Both the position numbers and the translations under genes were made by a program. Of a stretch of DNA of 26,173 bases, positions 16,116 to 22,906 are shown one piece after another. Position 1 is the first letter of the stretch. Each line of letters begins with the position of its first letter. Below the pieces are notes generated by a model. It did not search any database, had not been told where the DNA came from, and saw only the letters and a list, made by a program, of their open reading frames with translations. The stretch lies in the NCBI GenBank assembly GCA_946887105.1, contig CAMPKJ010000040.1, positions 1-26,173 of the forward strand, written 5' to 3'. The stretch is from an uncultured Acidobacteriota bacterium (lineage in GTDB: Bacteria > Acidobacteriota > Thermoanaerobaculia > Gp7-AA8).

Positions 16116-17158
16116 CCTTGCTTCGCTGGAGCTTGCTTCGCTGGGTCCTGACCGCTGCGGTGGCGGGGTACGCCTGCCAGCTGGCCGTCCATCACGCCAC
16201 GCCGATCGATCGCGCGCTGCCATTCATCGCGGTCGTCGTGACGCTCGTGGCCGCGGCTTCGTATCCGTCGCTGATGATCGGCGTGGCGTTGCTGGTGCTC
16301 GCGGAGATCGCGGTGATCGACGAAGGGATGCGGTTGCTGGCATTCGGGGTGGTGGTGGCGGGCGTGTTTGCGATTGCGATCGCCAAACATCGCGAGAAGG
16401 TGGATGAGGGGTCCCTCCTCCTCACGATCGCCGCCATCCTCCTCCTCCGCTGGATCCCTTTCTCCAACGTACACCTCGGCCGCGAGTCGTTCCTGCTGGC
16501 CATCGCCGTATTGATCGTGCTCGTGCTCGACCGCACGCCGTTCGCGATCGCGCTCGCGGTGATCGTGGTGCTGATCACGCCCGCGATTCCGTTGCGCACG
16601 CTGTGGCTGCCGGTGGCCGCGCTCGTCATCGCGATGCTCGCGAAAGTCTTCGGCATGCCGAAGGTCACGCTGACCTGGCCGTCCGCGATCGCGGTCGCGT
16701 TCGTGATGTCGTTCTTTGCGTGGAGCGGCGTCGTTGCGCGCGCATTCCCGTACTTTCTCCACCGCGTGCGGCCGGAGATCCCGCGATACACGGTCGCGCA
16801 GGCCTTTCCCGCGAATGCTGCGGTGACGCTCGATGTGCCGCCGGGAGCGAAGTCGCTGATCGTCTCGGGCGCGAACGTCGCGCGGTTGCCTCGAGGGACG
16901 GCACTCGGAACGATCGACGGGCGTCCGATCAGGATCGGCGACGCATCCGACTGGGGCTACACGCGGCGCGCGCACTTTTACGGGACGCGCAATCCGCTGC
17001 CGCGCGATCCGGCCGGCAAGCTTCGCGATTACGGGTATGCGGCGTGGGTCGATGGCGCGGGCCGCATCGCGTTGCCGCCGGATGCGCGCACGATCCGCGT
17101 GGCCGTCGACGCCGCGCTGCCCGCGGGCGCGTCGCTGCAGGTCGAAGGATTCGAGTGA
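16112..17158 (+). CDS. Polytopic membrane protein of unknown function with C-terminal beta-rich domain
   Basis: I do not recognise this 348-residue protein. About the first 215 residues form roughly eight to ten hydrophobic helices with short loops. The last 125 or so (from about YTVAQAFPANAAVTLDV) are polar, glycine- and proline-rich, probably a beta-sandwich outside the cytoplasm. The GTG start at 16112 overlaps the dapF stop (GTGA). A 13-nt direct repeat right after the start (16117-16129 and 16132-16144) gives the tandem LLRWS LLRWV, so a later start or a recent duplication is possible. The next gene, 7 nt away, has the same plan of many helices plus a beta-rich C-terminal domain. Context suggests a role in glycan assembly, export or modification; it shows no recognisable Wzx or Wzy motif. 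Confidence 0.8.
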   Translation: MTLLRWSLLRWVLTAAVAGYACQLAVHHATPIDRALPFIAVVVTLVAAASYPSLMIGVALLVLAEIAVIDEGMRLLAFGVVVAGVFAIAIAKHREKVDEGSLLLTIAAILLLRWIPFSNVHLGRESFLLAIAVLIVLVLDRTPFAIALAVIVVLITPAIPLRTLWLPVAALVIAMLAKVFGMPKVTLTWPSAIAVAFVMSFFAWSGVVARAFPYFLHRVRPEIPRYTVAQAFPANAAVTLDVPPGAKSLIVSGANVARLPRGTALGTIDGRPIRIGDASDWGYTRRAHFYGTRNPLPRDPAGKLRDYGYAAWVDGAGRIALPPDARTIRVAVDAALPAGASLQVEGFE

Positions 17159-17165
17159 TCTTCGC

Positions 17166-19088
17166 ATGCTGATTGCGGTAACGCTGCTCGCGCTGCTGGT
17201 CTTGCCGCTGGTGGCCTTGCGCGGCGCAACGCTGGCGCGCTGCTACGCGGCGCTGCTCACGCTCGCGCTCTTCGCGTTCATCGTCAGCCGGCGCGTGCTC
17301 GCCTTCGACCAGCGGCTCGCATGCATCGCGCTGGGCGTGCTCGCGCTGGCGATCTTCGCGTTGTTCCTGGCGCGCGGGCGCAACGTGCGCTGGTCCGCGA
17401 ATCGTGCCGCGGCCATCGCGGCCATCGTCTACGCGCTGGTGATCGGCGCGACGTCGTGGAAAGTCGACGGCGACGAGGCGTATTACCTGCTCATCACCGA
17501 GTCGGTGCTGCAAGACGGCGATCTCGATCTCGCCAATCAGTATCGCGCCGGCAACACGGCCTCGGGACGGAGCGACCTGCGTCCTTACGAAGGCGATCCG
17601 ATCGGGCTGCACGGCGAGCAGTATTCGCGGCACGCGCCGTTCCTGTCGTTGCTCATGGCGCCCGGTTACCTCCTCGGCGGATTGCACGGTGCGCTGGCCG
17701 TGATGGCGTTGTTCGGCGTGCTGCTGGTGCGCTCGACCATCCGCTGGATGGAAGACGAAGGGATCTCCGACGCAACGGCGCGCGCGGTGTTTCCGCTGTT
17801 CGCGTTCGCGCCGCCGGTGCTGTTCTACGCGACGCGCATGTGGCCCGAGGTGCCGGCGGCGTTTTTCTTCGTGGAAGCGTTGCGCGGCGTGCGCGCGCAG
17901 CGCTCGAAACGATGGATTCCGGCGCTGATCGGCCTGGTGCTCTTGAAGGCGCGCTTCGGTCTCGTCGCGGTCGGCCTCGTCCTCGCGGGCGTTCGCGCGA
18001 AGCGGATCGCGCTGGCGATTCTGGCCATCCCGCTGCTGATCATGTGGGCGAGCAGCGTTCACGAGTGGTGGGAACTGCGGCCGCTGCATCCGATGCTGTA
18101 CGTGCGCGGTTTCTTCGGCCTGCTCGCGGACGGCATGAGCGGCATCGCGTTCCAGGCGCCGTTCTATCTCTGCGGCCTGGCCGCGCTGCTCCGCTGGCGC
18201 GAAACACCGCGCGGCTTCCGCCTCGGCATCCTCGCGTCGCTGCTGTACATCTTCTATCTGCTGCCGCGCGCCGAATCATTCGGCAACTACGCGCCGCCGC
18301 TGCGCTATCTCGTGTTCCTGATGCCGGTCCTGGCGCTCGGCGCGGCCTGGCTGTGGGAGCGCATCCCGCGCGGCGCCATCGCCATTTTCGCGGCCTGGTC
18401 GGTCGCGCTCGCGATCCACGGCATCCGCTATCCATGGCGGCTCTTCCACGAAGCGAACGGCGAAACGGCGGTGGGCGAGTGGCTGGCGGCGATGTATCAC
18501 GCCGATTTCTCGCGGCTGTTTCCGAGCTTCGTGCGCCTCAACGATGCGAGCTGGATCGGCGCGGCCGTGGTGATAGCCGTCATCGTGTGGCTCGCAGTCC
18601 CCTCTCCCCGCTTTGCGGGGAGAGGGCGGAGGGTGAGGGGCGACGGTGACGCGGGATTCGCCGCTCACCCTAGCCCTCTCCCCGGCGGGGAGAGGGGACT
18701 GGTCATTGCGCTGGTCGTGCTGGCGATCGCCGCCGGCTTCCACATCGGACGTCAGCCGGGATCGCGCATCGAGTTCGAGGACGCGCACGTGTTCCGCGAC
18801 GGCGGTCGGCTCGTTCCGCGACTCGGGACTCCCAATCGTCCCGCGCATCGCCCCGGATGGCTGCTCGAGCCGGGCAACGCGATGACGTTCCTCGCGCGCG
18901 CGGGCGAGCACGAGCTGCACTTCATCACCGGCGTCGGCGCGACGCTCGACCTCGCCGGCAGCACGTATCGCATCGCAGCCGAGGCGCCGTATCGCAGCAT
19001 GCGCGTCACCATTCCGGAGAGCGGGCCGGTGACCTTGCGCTGCACGAGCGGTGCGATCAATCTCGACCGGATGGAGCTGGTGCGGTGA
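17166..19088 (+). CDS. Predicted GT-C-like membrane glycosyltransferase with an in-frame repeat insertion
   Basis: A 640-residue polytopic protein. The first periplasmic loop contains VDGDEAYYLL (Asp101, Asp103, Glu104), the acidic motif expected in lipid-sugar-using GT-C enzymes such as PMT/GT39 relatives. About ten further helices follow, and then a C-terminal beta-rich domain of roughly 115 residues. The assignment to GT-C is by layout and this motif only. Residues about 478-512 (containing RFAGRGRRVRG and PSPLPGGERG) are encoded by a 105-bp palindromic repeat exactly 35 codons long. They lie between two hydrophobic segments, so the element splits or extends a membrane region and adds a basic loop. 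The ATG at 17166 follows the previous stop by 7 nt; the open frame upstream overlaps that gene and is rejected. The next gene starts in its stop codon. Confidence 0.75.
   Translation: MLIAVTLLALLVLPLVALRGATLARCYAALLTLALFAFIVSRRVLAFDQRLACIALGVLALAIFALFLARGRNVRWSANRAAAIAAIVYALVIGATSWKVDGDEAYYLLITESVLQDGDLDLANQYRAGNTASGRSDLRPYEGDPIGLHGEQYSRHAPFLSLLMAPGYLLGGLHGALAVMALFGVLLVRSTIRWMEDEGISDATARAVFPLFAFAPPVLFYATRMWPEVPAAFFFVEALRGVRAQRSKRWIPALIGLVLLKARFGLVAVGLVLAGVRAKRIALAILAIPLLIMWASSVHEWWELRPLHPMLYVRGFFGLLADGMSGIAFQAPFYLCGLAALLRWRETPRGFRLGILASLLYIFYLLPRAESFGNYAPPLRYLVFLMPVLALGAAWLWERIPRGAIAIFAAWSVALAIHGIRYPWRLFHEANGETAVGEWLAAMYHADFSRLFPSFVRLNDASWIGAAVVIAVIVWLAVPSPRFAGRGRRVRGDGDAGFAAHPSPLPGGERGLVIALVVLAIAAGFHIGRQPGSRIEFEDAHVFRDGGRLVPRLGTPNRPAHRPGWLLEPGNAMTFLARAGEHELHFITGVGATLDLAGSTYRIAAEAPYRSMRVTIPESGPVTLRCTSGAINLDRMELVR
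18596..18700. repeat. 105-bp palindromic repeat inside a coding sequence, CCCTCTCCCC / GGGGAGAGGG type
   Basis: Perfect 15-bp terminal inverted repeats run from AGTCCCCTCTCCCCG (18596-18610) to CGGGGAGAGGGGACT (18686-18700). Each end forms its own hairpin (18599-18626 and 18674-18698). Inverted copies of a GGGTGAG segment (around 18631-18637, and CTCACCC at 18664-18670) flank the centre. The length is a multiple of three and the frame stays open across it. It is related in plan to the repeat at 2772-2897. Confidence 0.92.
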
Positions 19089-19870
19089 TCGACGTCATCG
19101 TGCTGGATCTCGATGGCGGTGCGATGCTCGACGATTGCGTCGCCTCGATTCGCGCGCAGTCGGTTCCGGCGAATCTCATCCTCTTCGACAACGGCTCGCG
19201 CACGCCCACGCGCAACGCCACCGCGCGCAGCGAGACGAACCTCGGCTTCGCGGGCGGCGCGAACGCGGCGCTGCGCCACTGCACGGCGCCGTACGTCGCG
19301 CTCGTCAACAACGACATCGTGCTCGATCCCGACTGGCTCGCGCACGTCCGCGATGCGCTCGATCGCGATCCGCAGCTCGCCGCCGTCCAGACCATCATCC
19401 GCCGAACCGATGGCCTCATCGACGGCGCCGGCATCGACATCAGCGACGGCACGTTCCGGCAGATCGGCCACGGATCGCCGATCGGCGCGCCGCTGGCGGT
19501 GGCATGGGGGATTTCGGCAACCGCCGCGCTGTATCGGCGTGACGCGATCGGCGAGCGCTTCTTCGACGAGCGCTTCTTCGCGTACTACGAGGACGTCGAG
19601 CTCTGCGCACGCCTGCGCGCGGCGGGCTGGCGGATCGCGGTGCTGCCGATCGTCGCCGCCACGCATCTCGGCTCGAAAACCGCGCCGATCCTCGGACGCG
19701 ACGCCCTGCGCCTGCGCACGCGGAACCGCTACCTCGTCGCGCGCATGCATCGCGGCGCAGGGCGCATCGGCGCGCTCCTGTGGGAGGATGCGAAATTGCT
19801 GATGCATGGCCGGACCTCGTTGCCAGGGCTGCTGCAGGGCCTGTTCGGAACGATGAACGATGAACGATGA
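19085..19870 (+). CDS. GT2-family glycosyltransferase
   Basis: A 261-residue GT-A-fold enzyme of the rhamnosyltransferase-like GT2 group, which uses nucleotide sugars in the cytoplasm. The N-terminal strand VIDVIVLDLDGGAMLDDCVASI, then NLGFAGGANAALR (52-64) and the acidic nucleotide-metal motif LVNNDIVLDP (73-82, Asp77) match the family. The later FAYYEDVELCARLRAAGW is the usual acceptor-side EDxELxxR motif. The GTG at 19085 lies inside the stop of the GT-C gene (GTGA), with GGAG (19073-19076) 8 nt upstream. It is shorter than the two other GT2 genes of the cluster. The last residues, MNDER, come from the left arm of a heptamer repeat, so the native end may have been GLFGT or nearby. Donor and acceptor sugars are unknown. 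Confidence 0.9.
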   Translation: MIDVIVLDLDGGAMLDDCVASIRAQSVPANLILFDNGSRTPTRNATARSETNLGFAGGANAALRHCTAPYVALVNNDIVLDPDWLAHVRDALDRDPQLAAVQTIIRRTDGLIDGAGIDISDGTFRQIGHGSPIGAPLAVAWGISATAALYRRDAIGERFFDERFFAYYEDVELCARLRAAGWRIAVLPIVAATHLGSKTAPILGRDALRLRTRNRYLVARMHRGAGRIGALLWEDAKLLMHGRTSLPGLLQGLFGTMNDER

Positions 19871-19916
19871 CTGACGCCGCGAGATCTCATCGTTCATCGT
19901 TCATCGTTCATCGTTC
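19848..19916. repeat. Inverted array of tandem heptamers (ATGAACG / CGTTCAT)
   Basis: The left arm 19848-19870 (three copies of GAACGAT plus GA) is a perfect 23-bp inverted match to 19887-19909, with a 16-nt loop. The right arm continues to 19916 with a fourth copy. It straddles a gene junction: the left arm encodes the C-terminal MNDER and stop of one glycosyltransferase, and also the ATG of the next. The right arm encodes RSSFIVHRS in the next protein. Confidence 0.92.
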
Positions 19917-21012
19917 GGTGTTCAACGTCGTCGTCCACACTCCCGATGTCGTCGGCGATCGCATGGCCGGTCCCGGCATCCGCGCGTGGCATCTGGCCGC
20001 GGAGCTGGCGAAGCACGTGCCGACGCGGCTGATTGCGCGCAAGGAGGGCAGCGCGCCGGCGGATGTGACGCTGATCGAGCATGGCTCCGCCGAGGCGCGC
20101 GAGGCTTTGCGTGAAGCGGCGGTGCTGGTCGGGCAGCCGGCGCGTGGATTCCGCAAACGCCGGCGCGGCCAGCGCATCGTGTACGACCTTTTCGACCCGA
20201 CCGTGCTCGAGTTGCGCGAGCTGTATGGGGCCGCACCTTCGCTCCGGCAGCGCATTCATGTGGCCGCCGAGTGGTGGCGGCTGGCGGAGGCGCTGATGCG
20301 CGCCGACCTGCTCATCTGCGCCGCGCGCCGCCAGCGCGAGTTCTACGAACGCCTGCAGAGCGGCGATGCGCCGTGGATCGAAGTGCCGTTCGGCGTCGAC
20401 CTCGGGGAAGTGATCGCGTGCGAAAAGTCGAAGGACAACGTCGTGATCTGGGGCGGCGGGGTATGGGAATGGCTCGATCCGGCCCGTGCCGTCGATGCCG
20501 TCCTGCGCGTCAACGCGTCCGGCGTCCGCGCGAAGCTGCTCTTCCTCGGGCGCGCGCGTCCGAACCGCAATCTGATCGACCGCCGCCGCGACGATCGCTT
20601 CCAGGAGCTCCTCGACCGCGGGGGGGAGCACGTGTCGGCGAACGAGCTGTGGGTGCCGTACCGCGAGCGGCTCTCGTGGTTGCGTGCGGGGAAAATCGCT
20701 ATCATGCTCCACCGTCGGACGGCGGAGGCTGACTACTCGATCCGCACGCGGCTCTTCGACGCGATCGCCGCCGGGATTCCGGTGGTGACCTCGGCGGGAG
20801 GGTTCGCGGCGGAGCTGGTGGAACGCGAGAAGCTCGGCATCGTCGTGCCGCCGGAAGACACCGGCGCCGCGGCGGAGGCGATCCGTCTCCTGCTCACCGA
20901 CGACGATCTCTACTCCACATCCGTAAGGAATCTCGAGCGCATCCGGCCGCAGTTCGCGTGGGAAGTCGTGACACGCCCGCTGGTCAGCGCGATCATGCAA
21001 TGGCAAACCTAA
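19867..21012 (+). CDS. GT4-like glycosyltransferase (GT-B fold)
   Basis: A 381-residue protein. The N-terminal Rossmann half carries DRMAGPGIRAWHLAAELAKH, a glycine-rich loop typical of GT4 acceptor domains. In the middle lies IEVPFGVDL. The C-terminal half has GRARPNRNL, then WLRAGKIAIMLHRRTAEADYSIRTRLFDAIAAGIPVV, the region holding the donor-binding acidic residues. It would add one sugar in the cytoplasm; specificity is unknown. The ATG at 19867 overlaps the previous stop (ATGA) but lies within the heptamer repeat, so residues 1-17 (MTDAARSHRSSFIVHRS) are repeat-derived. The native start may be the GTG at 19918, giving MFNVVVHTPDVVGDRMAGPG, which looks like a normal GT4 N-terminus. The 3' end overlaps the next gene by 13 nt. 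Confidence 0.88.
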   Translation: MTDAARSHRSSFIVHRSVFNVVVHTPDVVGDRMAGPGIRAWHLAAELAKHVPTRLIARKEGSAPADVTLIEHGSAEAREALREAAVLVGQPARGFRKRRRGQRIVYDLFDPTVLELRELYGAAPSLRQRIHVAAEWWRLAEALMRADLLICAARRQREFYERLQSGDAPWIEVPFGVDLGEVIACEKSKDNVVIWGGGVWEWLDPARAVDAVLRVNASGVRAKLLFLGRARPNRNLIDRRRDDRFQELLDRGGEHVSANELWVPYRERLSWLRAGKIAIMLHRRTAEADYSIRTRLFDAIAAGIPVVTSAGGFAAELVEREKLGIVVPPEDTGAAAEAIRLLLTDDDLYSTSVRNLERIRPQFAWEVVTRPLVSAIMQWQT

Positions 21013-22019
21013 TGTTGGACGAACGGGTCGACTCGCCCGCCGCCGCACAAGCCGCATCGCCGGCGGTGCTCGACCTCTCCATCCTCATCGTGACCTGGAA
21101 CAGCGAGCGCTTCATCGATCGCTGCCTGCAATCGATCGCCGCGGCGTGCGACGGTCTGTCGTACGAGGTGGTCATTCACGACAACGCCTCGGGCGACGGC
21201 ACGCTCTCTCATCTCGGCGATGCGCACGTGATCCGCTCGATCTCCAATCGCGGCTTCGCGGCGGGGATCAATCGCGCCTTCGATGTCTCGCGCGGACGCT
21301 ACGTCTTCCTGCTCAATCCCGATTGCGAGCTCGCACCGCGCGCGCTGACCGCTGTCTTCGACTTCCTCGAAGAGCATCCGCACGTGGCCGCCGCGGCGCC
21401 CCTTTTGATCGACGAGCGCGGCGGCTCTTCGCAGCGCGAGTTCCAACTGCGGCGCCTGCCCACCCTCGGCACGTTCATGGCCGAGGTGCTGATGGTGGAC
21501 AAAGTGTTCCCGCGGAATCCGGCCACGGCGCGGTATCGCTATCGCGACCTCGACCTGACCGCGCCGCGCCGCGTCGAGCAGCCGGCGGCCGCGGCGCTGC
21601 TGTTGCGGCGCGAGACGGTCGACGAGATCGGCCCGCTCGACGAAACGTTCGCGCCGGCGTGGTTCGAGGACGTCGACTACTGCCGCCGTCTCGCGGAAAA
21701 GCAGAAGGAAGTGTGGGTCGTGCCGGCGGCACAGGCGCGGCATTTCGGCGGCGCGAGTCTCGAGCACATCCCATTCGGCACGTTCGTCGACGTCTGGTAT
21801 CGCAACATGTGGCGCTATGCGCGCAAGTGGATGCGCCCCGCGCAGGCGGAGACGCTGCGGTGGGGGATCATCACCGGGATGCTGATGCGGTGCATGGCGG
21901 GAGTGATCGGATTCCGGCCGCGCGGCGTGGCGCGCTGGGACGCGTTCCACGCGTATCGCAACGTGCTGAGGAAGGCGTTCGAGCGATGGAGCGCAGGCTC
22001 GTCTCCGTCGTCCTCGTAA
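21000..22019 (+). CDS. GT2-family glycosyltransferase (rhamnosyltransferase-like)
   Basis: A 339-residue GT2 enzyme. After a variable 25-residue N-terminus come LSILIVTWNSERFIDRCLQS (26-45), VIHDNASGDGT (58-68), SNRGFAAGINRAF and the metal-binding motif FLLNPDCEL (103-111). The acceptor motif FEDVDYCRRLAEK follows. The C-terminal 90 residues include weakly hydrophobic and amphipathic segments that may touch the membrane, as common in this group. The ATG at 21000 overlaps the previous gene by 13 nt; ATG at 21012 is an alternative, and neither has a clear Shine-Dalgarno. The 3' end overlaps the next GT2 gene by 34 nt. Its core motifs are close to those of the next gene product, which suggests an old tandem duplication. 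Substrates are unknown. Confidence 0.93.
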   Translation: MANLMLDERVDSPAAAQAASPAVLDLSILIVTWNSERFIDRCLQSIAAACDGLSYEVVIHDNASGDGTLSHLGDAHVIRSISNRGFAAGINRAFDVSRGRYVFLLNPDCELAPRALTAVFDFLEEHPHVAAAAPLLIDERGGSSQREFQLRRLPTLGTFMAEVLMVDKVFPRNPATARYRYRDLDLTAPRRVEQPAAAALLLRRETVDEIGPLDETFAPAWFEDVDYCRRLAEKQKEVWVVPAAQARHFGGASLEHIPFGTFVDVWYRNMWRYARKWMRPAQAETLRWGIITGMLMRCMAGVIGFRPRGVARWDAFHAYRNVLRKAFERWSAGSSPSSS

Positions 22020-22906
22020 CCTGGAACAGCGCGCAGTACCTGCCGCGCTGTCTCGACGCTCTCCGGCGGCAGACGCATGGCGCGATCGAGCTGATCGCCA
22101 TCGACAACGCCTCGAGCGATGACTCGGCGGCGATGCTCGAGGCGGACACGCTCCTCCGCAACGACACGAACCGCGGCTTCAGCGCGGCGGTGAATCAGGG
22201 CCTGGCCATCGCGCGCGGCGAGTACGTGCTGCTGCTCAATCCGGATTGCTTCCTCGAGCCGGAGTATGTCGAGCGGCTGGTCGCGGTGCTGGAGCGGACG
22301 CCTGATGCCGGCTCGGCGACGGGCATGCTCCTGCGCGCGGACGGCTCGGGCGCGATCGACTCGTGCGGGATTCGCATGACGCGCAACGGACGGCATCTCG
22401 ACATCGACATTCACATCGATGGCGAGGTGTTCGGCGTCTCGGGCGCGGCGGCGATGCATCGCATGGGCTTTCTCCGCGACGCCGCGATCGATGGCGAAGT
22501 GCTCGACGAAGACTTTTTCGCCTATCGCGAAGACGCCGATCTGGCATGGCGCGGACGGCTGTTCGGATGGCGGGCGTTCTGTGAGCCGCGGGCGGTCGCG
22601 TATCACGTCCGCCGCGTGACCCCCGAGGCGCGGAAGGAGCTGCCGGCGGACATCAACATGCATTCGGTGAAGAATCGTTTTCTGCTGCGGATCAAGAACG
22701 AGGGCGCATTTCTCGCGCTGCGCCATGCGCCGTTCGAGCTCGCGCGCGACCTGGTGGTGCTGCTCGCGGCGTTGACGATCGAGCGCACGTCGCTGCCGGC
22801 GTTCGCATGGCTGTGGCGCAATCGAGCGCGCGTGCTGGCGAAGCGCCGCGCGATTCAGCAGCGGCGCAAAGTGAGCGACCGCGAACTGGCGAGGTGGTTT
22901 CGTTGA
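21986..22906 (+). CDS. GT2-family glycosyltransferase (rhamnosyltransferase-like)
   Basis: A 306-residue GT2 enzyme starting directly with the first beta strand: VSVVLVTWNSAQYLPRCLDA (6-25), then AIDNASSDDS, NRGFSAAVNQGLA and LLLNPDCFLEPEY (82-94) with the donor and metal-binding Asp. FAYREDADLAWRGRLFGW is the acceptor motif. The C-terminal third has basic amphipathic helices and one more hydrophobic stretch (DLVVLLAALTI). The ATG at 21986 is preceded by GAGGAAGG about 10 nt upstream, inside the end of the previous gene, supporting this start despite the 34-nt overlap. Its stop overlaps the TTG of the next gene as TTGA. Probable role: adding a deoxyhexose or hexose to the lipid-linked repeat unit; the sugar cannot be told. 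Confidence 0.94.
   Translation: MERRLVSVVLVTWNSAQYLPRCLDALRRQTHGAIELIAIDNASSDDSAAMLEADTLLRNDTNRGFSAAVNQGLAIARGEYVLLLNPDCFLEPEYVERLVAVLERTPDAGSATGMLLRADGSGAIDSCGIRMTRNGRHLDIDIHIDGEVFGVSGAAAMHRMGFLRDAAIDGEVLDEDFFAYREDADLAWRGRLFGWRAFCEPRAVAYHVRRVTPEARKELPADINMHSVKNRFLLRIKNEGAFLALRHAPFELARDLVVLLAALTIERTSLPAFAWLWRNRARVLAKRRAIQQRRKVSDRELARWFR

Noticed and set aside
15090..16223. N-terminal extension of the VWFA frame opposite dapF
   Set aside because: The extension is antisense to dapF, has no signal peptide at its front, and the TTG at 15089 has a well-spaced Shine-Dalgarno followed by a proper signal peptide.
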